A DNA stretch of 64,000 bases from an uncultured Candidatus Melainabacteria bacterium (GTDB taxonomy: Bacteria; Cyanobacteriota; Vampirovibrionia; Gastranaerophilales; Gastranaerophilaceae), in assembly GCA_934718135.1 (NCBI GenBank), contig CAKUZW010000002.1:186001-250000 (forward strand). The letters are read 5' to 3'. The number at the start of each line of letters is the position of its first letter. The first letter of the stretch is position 1. The notes beneath the pieces are model-generated. The model saw only the letters and a list, made by a program, of their open reading frames with translations, searched no databases and was not told where the DNA came from. A program made the position numbers and the translations under genes. This document shows positions 59,103 through 64,000 of the stretch, in pieces.

Positions 59103-59232
59103 TAATCCTTTATCTCCTCCACTTGAAGCACTAGCTGAACCGGTGAAGAATGAACCGAGTAAAATCTGTTGAAAAAGCTAAAGAATTAAGACCAACCGAT
59201 ACAAATGTTCAAACTCTATACAAAGAACTTTA
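59103..59232 (+). pseudogene. Short frameshifted coding remnant
   Basis: One frame gives PPLEALAEPVKNEPSK and, after a +1 shift, KSVEKAKELRPTDTNVQTL then YKEL and a TAA. The pieces read as the tail of a TPR-like or helical protein. No intact start or RBS. Weak evidence. Confidence 0.3.
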
Positions 59233-59293
59233 ATCTCTTTAATTTGCAATAGTAATAAAATAATTGTATTATGATTTTGAAAATGAGGTTTTT

Positions 59294-59611
59294 ATGTCAG
59301 AATTTAGAGTTGTTTTTTGTACGATAGATACAATCGAAAGAGCAAAACAATTGGCTCACGAATTGGTTAAAAATAGACTTGCTGCTTGCGTTAATATAAT
59401 TTCAAGGGGCACGTCAATTTACGAGTGGAAAGGTGAGATAGTTGAAGATAACGAGTTTTTGCTAATTATAAAAACAAAAGCAACTTTATATTCTAAACTC
59501 GAAGCAAAAATCAAAGAATTGCATCCTTATGAAGTTCCTGAAATTGTGAGTTTGAACCTCGAAGAAGGTTCAAAGGATTACTTAGATTGGATTAAAGATA
59601 ATACTCTATAA
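59294..59611 (+). CDS. cutA: CutA1 divalent-cation tolerance protein
   Basis: 105 aa from ATG 59294 (MSEFRVVFCTIDTIERAKQL), which has TGAGG upstream; a start at 59264 adds unmatched residues. LAHELVKNRLAACVNII, SIYEWKGEIVEDNEFLLII and LHPYEVPEIVSLNLEEGSK are CutA signatures. Forms trimers; implicated in metal tolerance and signalling, exact role unclear. Overlaps the TolC gene end by 6 nt, convergently. Confidence 0.93.
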   Translation: MSEFRVVFCTIDTIERAKQLAHELVKNRLAACVNIISRGTSIYEWKGEIVEDNEFLLIIKTKATLYSKLEAKIKELHPYEVPEIVSLNLEEGSKDYLDWIKDNTL

Positions 59612-60877
59612 CATTTGATTTGTCATCAAAATGTCATGTCCAACATTGTGCATCAGATTTAGATAGGAGTCATAGTAGGCTTGAGTCGCTCCAATGTAGT
59701 CTTTTAGGGTTTCTTGATGCATTGTTTCAACTTGAATAAAGTTTTGCAAACTTGTTTGCCCTTTTTCATAACGTTTAGAATAAGTTTTCAAAAGTTTATT
59801 TGATTCATCCAAAATATTTTTATAATGATCCATATTTGCTTTTGCATATTTGAATTCGTTATAATCCTGTTTTAGTGCGTATTTCAAATGGTTTTCAAAC
59901 GAATCTTTATCAAGATTGGCTCTATCAAGTGTAATTTTAGCTTTTTTAATATCCGGCCCATAAGAATACAAAATCGGGATATCAGCACCAATTGAAACAT
60001 ACGCACCGGGAAGTGAATCTCCGCCTGTTTGGTGTGCGGTTTGGTAAGCAGTACCACCACCAACGGTAAGATTAGGAATACGTTGTCTTTTAGCTTGTGT
60101 CACTTCCTGTTCGCTTTTTATGATGTTAGACTCTGCAATTGATAGAGAATAACTATACTTCATTGCCACATCTTCAATTGTTTGATATGGCAAAAGATTA
60201 ATATTCAAAATACTCAAATCATTTGTAAATAAAGACTCTTCAAGCGTGTCATACATAACATCAGAATCTTTAATATTCATTGTGTCATTGAGTTTGAATT
60301 GAGCTATCAAAAGGTCGGCTTTTGCTTTATTCAGATAAACAAGCTGCCTTTTATATTTCATATCGGCTTGAAGAATATCAACATCATAGTTAACATATTT
60401 TTTTGATTTTTGTTCAGCAATTGTTTTCAGGTTTTTGAATAATTTTTCTCTCTCTTGGTAAATCAACACGACTGATTTCATGTACAAAATATTGAAATAG
60501 TCTTTCATAATTTCAATTTTTATATCGTGTTCGGAAGCTTTAATTTGTTTTTCTACAATTTCGAGATTTGTTTGAGCAATCTTTTTTCTTATTCCACGCT
60601 TAGCGACTTCAACAGGAACGGATAACCCGAGTTGGCTTGAGTTTCCACGAGTAACACGTCCGATTAGAAAATTCGATTCAAATCTGGGATTTTTTAGAGC
60701 ATTTGCAATTTTGATTTCTTGTTGAAGTTCTTCAGCTTGTTTGCGTTTTGATTTCAAATCAAGATTATTCACCAGTGCCAAATTAACAGCTTGGTCTAGT
60801 GGAATATGTACAACTTGAGCACATGAGGGTAAGCATACAAATATTGTTAAAATGAATGTTAGAACGATTTTTTTCAT
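59606..60877 (-). CDS. TolC-family outer-membrane efflux protein
   Basis: About 423 aa from ATG 60877 (MKKIVLTFILTIFVCLPSCA), since TTAGGAT lies 7 nt upstream; 60883 is an alternative. A signal peptide with possible lipobox LPSC precedes two OEP repeats: LALVNNLDLKSKRKQAEEL and MKYSYSLSIAESNIIKSEQ, long coiled coils and GAYVSIGADIPILYSYGP. Forms the trimeric outer-membrane duct of tripartite efflux or type I secretion. No pump or adaptor gene is adjacent. Confidence 0.88.
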   Translation of the reverse strand: MKKIVLTFILTIFVCLPSCAQVVHIPLDQAVNLALVNNLDLKSKRKQAEELQQEIKIANALKNPRFESNFLIGRVTRGNSSQLGLSVPVEVAKRGIRKKIAQTNLEIVEKQIKASEHDIKIEIMKDYFNILYMKSVVLIYQEREKLFKNLKTIAEQKSKKYVNYDVDILQADMKYKRQLVYLNKAKADLLIAQFKLNDTMNIKDSDVMYDTLEESLFTNDLSILNINLLPYQTIEDVAMKYSYSLSIAESNIIKSEQEVTQAKRQRIPNLTVGGGTAYQTAHQTGGDSLPGAYVSIGADIPILYSYGPDIKKAKITLDRANLDKDSFENHLKYALKQDYNEFKYAKANMDHYKNILDESNKLLKTYSKRYEKGQTSLQNFIQVETMHQETLKDYIGATQAYYDSYLNLMHNVGHDILMTNQML

Positions 60878-60994
60878 AACCATATCCTAATCCCAATTGT
60901 ATTTTATCACGAATATTTTAATATTAATAGTTGATGTAAATTGTGTAAATTTTAACTATATTTTATAAAGTAGGATTAAAAATTTGGAGTCAAA

Positions 60995-62008
60995 ATGTAT
61001 AAAAAAATAGCAATATTATTAAGTTTGTTGGTAGTTTCAGGGAACGGTTGTTTTGCAAATAATTCAGATAATTCTTTACTTGTTAAGGGATTTCAGAACC
61101 TAACCTCAATTCAAAAAATCAATGTAATAAACCAACTATCAGCGATTGCGGATAATGATGATGTTGTTTTTTCAAAGATTTGGCCAAAAGAATATTTTAA
61201 ACAGTCTGATATAAATTCTTATATTTATTTAACCAAAAATGATACCAATTCACTTGATATTATTAAATTTGACGTTCCAAAAATTTCTGAAAACTGTATG
61301 ACAAAAGAAAATCCTGAATTTTGTATTCCAAAAGTAATCCCAACAATGGAAACATTTACCTATAATGAGCGTTTACGAGTTGAAAATGTTCCAAACTTTT
61401 TGACAAATAAAAACAGGCAAAAAGAGATTTTAGAAGTGCTATTAAAAGATAGCAAACTATTTGATACAATGAAAATTAAATCTTTACCAAAATCTAATGA
61501 TAATGAAATATCAAGAGATTGCGAATTTGAAAATGACTTAATGACAAAATGTCAAACTTTTGAAAAAGATACAACTAATTTAATTTCAACAGAGGAACTC
61601 ATTCTAAAACCGACTCAAGATAAAGGTAATCAGCCATTAAAATATGTAAAATATAATGCCGAAGGTCAAAAGGTTGAAGAATATGTATTTTCAACGAATA
61701 AACACACTTTTTATGACGAAAATGGCAATATCACAGAACAAGAGCAAGTTAATGATTCCGTTTTCAAATATTCAAACAAAGATTTGTTTATAGATGTTGA
61801 ATTCTTGAAAGATGAAAATGGACAAATTTTAGAAGAAAAACATTACGACAGAAATCACAAGTTGATGAGAAAATATTCTGCAACTTATGACGAAAACGGA
61901 TTGATTTCAAAAATCCATGTTGTAGATGTTCCAAATTTTGCACAATGGGACATTATTCCAATTCGAGTTAGCAAAGTTAAAGAACCAAATTTTGCTATTC
62001 GTTACTAA
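60995..62008 (+). CDS. Exported protein with MORN/YwqK-like repeats
   Basis: 337 aa with a signal peptide (KIAILLSLLVVSGNGCFA). Residues ~200-320 contain beta repeats (YVKYNAEGQKVEEYVFS, FYDENGNITEQEQVN, FLKDENGQILEEKHYDRNH, YDENGLISKI) resembling MORN/YwqK-type units. The N-terminal half is acidic and Cys-paired (ENCMTKENPEFCIP). Periplasmic or surface; function unknown. Confidence 0.65.
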   Translation: MYKKIAILLSLLVVSGNGCFANNSDNSLLVKGFQNLTSIQKINVINQLSAIADNDDVVFSKIWPKEYFKQSDINSYIYLTKNDTNSLDIIKFDVPKISENCMTKENPEFCIPKVIPTMETFTYNERLRVENVPNFLTNKNRQKEILEVLLKDSKLFDTMKIKSLPKSNDNEISRDCEFENDLMTKCQTFEKDTTNLISTEELILKPTQDKGNQPLKYVKYNAEGQKVEEYVFSTNKHTFYDENGNITEQEQVNDSVFKYSNKDLFIDVEFLKDENGQILEEKHYDRNHKLMRKYSATYDENGLISKIHVVDVPNFAQWDIIPIRVSKVKEPNFAIRY

Positions 62009-62084
62009 ATATTAATAATATATTAAATAATTTTACTTTAGAAGTTTTTTGTTGTATTAATAACACTTGATAAAGGATTTTAAT

Positions 62085-62783
62085 ATGGCTGTATCTCCTA
62101 TTGACCTAAAAAATCATACAATGAATGGGTTTGTTAGTCGCAAGAATATTTCTTACGGCTATATTGATATGGCTAGCAGAAAAAACACCTCATCAAACAA
62201 CAATAAAAAGGATAAAATCCTTGCAGGGATTGGTTCAACAGCATCAGTTACAGCGGCAACTTTAGGAATTATGAAACATCAAAAAGTTAAAAATCCTTTT
62301 CATTTAAAATATTCTGTTGCGACAATGCTAACTATGGCAGCAGCAGGAAATATCGGGGGAGTTTTACTTAGTTCAATCGGAGAAAAGGTTTCAGACCAAA
62401 AGAAAAAATGGAAAGAAGGTATATTCCAGATGATGCTGACTGCTGCTCCTATGCTTTTGGTTGACGGTTCATTAAAACTTTGTAGTAAGACCAAAAAATT
62501 TAATAATAATTTTGCTAAAATTGTTGCTTCCGTTGCGGGAGTTGTGATTGGTTCCAATATCGCTTTGCATGTTTCAAACAAATTGAGAGATGATAAAGAA
62601 GCTAAAAAACCGAAAAGAGAACTAAAATTGATTGATATGTTAGCAAATCTTGATGATGCGGTTGCAATTTTGGTTTTGGCAAAAATTCCATTTGCAGATA
62701 AAATTCACATTGAATGTGCATTGCCGTTTATTTACTCATTCTGCGGATACCGTTCAGGTAGTGCAGATGTCAAAAGCAAATAG
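62085..62783 (+). CDS. Hypothetical membrane protein
   Basis: 232 aa from ATG 62085 (MAVSPIDLKNHTMNGFVSR), with AAAGGATTTTAAT upstream. Hydrophobic helices near IGSTASVTAATLGI, YSVATMLTMAAAGNIGGVL, GIFQMMLTAAPMLLVDG and IVASVAGVVIGSNIALHVS. The Lys-rich loops between them are probably cytosolic. No family recognised. Ends one base before the convergent hydrolase stop. Confidence 0.6.
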   Translation: MAVSPIDLKNHTMNGFVSRKNISYGYIDMASRKNTSSNNNKKDKILAGIGSTASVTAATLGIMKHQKVKNPFHLKYSVATMLTMAAAGNIGGVLLSSIGEKVSDQKKKWKEGIFQMMLTAAPMLLVDGSLKLCSKTKKFNNNFAKIVASVAGVVIGSNIALHVSNKLRDDKEAKKPKRELKLIDMLANLDDAVAILVLAKIPFADKIHIECALPFIYSFCGYRSGSADVKSK

Positions 62784-62784
62784 G

Positions 62785-63507
62785 TTATATCAATATCCAA
62801 TCGGTACAAATTTGTAAGAACTCTTGCGGATAATCCATATACAAATCTTCTGCATGGCGAGTGTTTTTGAAAACTTTATAATCTTTTTTGCAAGTCGCTT
62901 TTTGGAATAACGTTTCAGTATGCCAAGGAAGAACGGTCGGATCTTTTTCTCCTGCAATAAATAGTGTTGGAGTTTTTATATTTTGTACAAAATCTATTGG
63001 CTTTTGTTTAGGTAAAAATGGACTTGTCGGGCGAATTGTCAGCCATCTGAAAGGTTCAAATTTGTGAAATAATGTCGGAATCCACGCATCAGGTGAATAT
63101 ATTTTATTTTCAATTTTGAAAAATTCAGTTGGTGCTGATACTGCTATGATTTTTGAAATTTCACTATGTTTTGCCCCATACAAAAGCACCAACGCTCCAC
63201 CTAGTGAAAAACCTAAAAGGCAAATATTTTTATAATTTAAATCCTTTGCAAAATTGACAACAACGTCCAAATCTTTTTCTTCATTGGACGTAAAAGAGTA
63301 AAACCCGCCACTATTCCCATGCCCTCTGAAATTCATCGAAATAACATCAAAATGTTTTGACAAATCATCTGATAACTTCAAAAAAGCTTTAGCATCTTTT
63401 GTCATAAACCAACCGGGGCAAATGATTACAACTGTATCATTTGAATTTGAATAATGATTTATGGAAATTTTTATATTGTCGGTTGTTGTTAAAAATACTT
63501 CCTTCAT
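62785..63507 (-). CDS. Alpha/beta hydrolase
   Basis: 240 aa. Nucleophile elbow GFSLGG (Ser near 98), acid in FIAGEKDPTVLPW, catalytic His in TRHAEDLYMDY; the oxyanion region is VIICPGWFMTKDA and the FRGHGNSGG loop follows. Serine esterase/thioesterase-type cytosolic enzyme; substrate unknown. Three nt from the partial gene 63511, so probably in one operon. Confidence 0.87.
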   Translation of the reverse strand: MKEVFLTTTDNIKISINHYSNSNDTVVIICPGWFMTKDAKAFLKLSDDLSKHFDVISMNFRGHGNSGGFYSFTSNEEKDLDVVVNFAKDLNYKNICLLGFSLGGALVLLYGAKHSEISKIIAVSAPTEFFKIENKIYSPDAWIPTLFHKFEPFRWLTIRPTSPFLPKQKPIDFVQNIKTPTLFIAGEKDPTVLPWHTETLFQKATCKKDYKVFKNTRHAEDLYMDYPQEFLQICTDWILI

Positions 63508-63510
63508 TGT

Positions 63511-64000
63511 TTATAGATTTTGCATAATTTCAGAAAATACGTTCATAAGCTCTTTTTGGTTCGGAATTGTACAAGTTTTTCCATCTGTTAGAACTTTTAT
63601 CAGTTTTTCTTCTTCAGGAGTTAATTTTTCTTTTTGATTAGCTATTGAATATAAATTTTCAGGATTGTTCAAGATTTTTTTGATTTGTTCTTCATTTTTT
63701 TGACTTCTTGCAATGAACGCATCAACCATTATATTCAATTGGTCTTTCGTAAAATCGCATTGTACAATAGGTTCAAATTTTGCAAGCATTTCATCTGATA
63801 CAGGAACTTCAAAAAGTTCTCGAACATCTTTGCCCAAACCTTCAAATTTGCCGGTCAGATTATATGAACATTTATCACCATTCCAACCATTTACATCAAC
63901 TTTAAACCCGAATTTCAAACCAAAAACATCCCAATATTGGCTGATATGAAGAGGTTCACAAGTTCTGAAGTTGTTGATATACCTTTGAGATAGATTTTCG
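63511..64000 (-). CDS. Hypothetical protein, C-terminal part (partial)
   Basis: The frame is open past the window end; internal TTG/ATG starts near 63918 are probably not the true start, since upstream codons (RYINNFRTCEPLHISQYWD) read as protein. Cys in FRTCEP, DKCSYN, VQCDF and KTCTI suggest disulfides and an exported protein. Ends LMNVFSEIMQNL, helical and acidic. Possibly co-transcribed with the hydrolase. No family recognised. Confidence 0.65.
   Translation of the reverse strand, partial: ENLSQRYINNFRTCEPLHISQYWDVFGLKFGFKVDVNGWNGDKCSYNLTGKFEGLGKDVRELFEVPVSDEMLAKFEPIVQCDFTKDQLNIMVDAFIARSQKNEEQIKKILNNPENLYSIANQKEKLTPEEEKLIKVLTDGKTCTIPNQKELMNVFSEIMQNL

Noticed and set aside
1..64000. CRISPR arrays
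   Set aside because: No regularly spaced identical short repeats with unique spacers and no Cas-like genes were seen; the dispersed repeats are unevenly placed and long.

Overview
ORGANISM. The window is AT-rich and uses standard stops; TGA terminates many genes, often in ATGA overlaps. Chromosomal markers include type IV prepilin-like genes with the FTLAEVLITLGIIG segment, MutS2, HemW, a membrane pyrophosphatase, CutA and TolC-type export. There are also several small proteins with a short N-terminal [S/T/N/K]FG tag. Together these suggest a gut-type non-photosynthetic cyanobacterial relative (Gastranaerophilales/Melainabacteria). This is inference from gene style, not a database match.

LAYOUT. 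(1) 1-1450: 5' part of a prepilin gene, a repeat-rich intergenic stretch, an XRE regulator and tRNA-Arg(TCT). (2) About 1450-30600: a large accessory island behind tRNA-Arg. It holds a zinc-ribbon orphan; a DUF3102-like gene split by an in-frame TGA; a retron/DRT-like module (structured RNA, reverse transcriptase, accessory protein); small leftward genes; an XRE gene; and a TPR + HTH (WYL-type) operon divergent from a nine-gene, tightly overlapping rightward operon that ends in rtcB. After that come a DUF6876-like gene with an in-frame TAA, two serine recombinases, a NERD protein, an HNH + HEPN pair, duplicated Fic genes with a third broken fragment, a GNAT-like protein, a larger Fic protein and a recombinase remnant. 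An imperfect repeat just after tRNA-Arg recurs near 28.9 kb and may mark one island edge. (3) 30600-64000: mostly chromosomal genes. These are a cupin, SIMPL protein, M48-like protein, prepilin, XRE, hemW/mutS2, DegT-like enzymes, M20 peptidase, hppA, exported proteins, FG-tag proteins, GNAT, tRNA-Leu and tRNA-Met, a sugar nucleotidyltransferase, pilin-like protein, lipoate ligase family protein, paired exported paralogues, TPR, an HEXXH protein, aminotransferase, cutA, TolC and a hydrolase. Several intergenic repeat families cluster at 180-830, 33.8-34.5 kb, 46.5-47.0 kb and 50.3-50.5 kb.

HOW IT FITS TOGETHER. The strongest candidate for an undescribed system is 7.5-18.3 kb. Three transcription units (a 61-aa repeat protein, the TPR + HTH operon, and the nine-gene WG-repeat/RtcB operon) share a 13-bp promoter box, CCGAWTTTGWCG-like, placed exactly 11 nt before a -10-like hexamer. 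This points to co-regulation of an RNA-ligase-containing module of otherwise unrecognised proteins. A second candidate is the reverse transcriptase module at 4.1-5.8 kb. A third is the HNH + Apea-like HEPN pair at 22-24.4 kb. The mobile setting suggests defence or inter-element conflict, but the sequence alone does not prove function.
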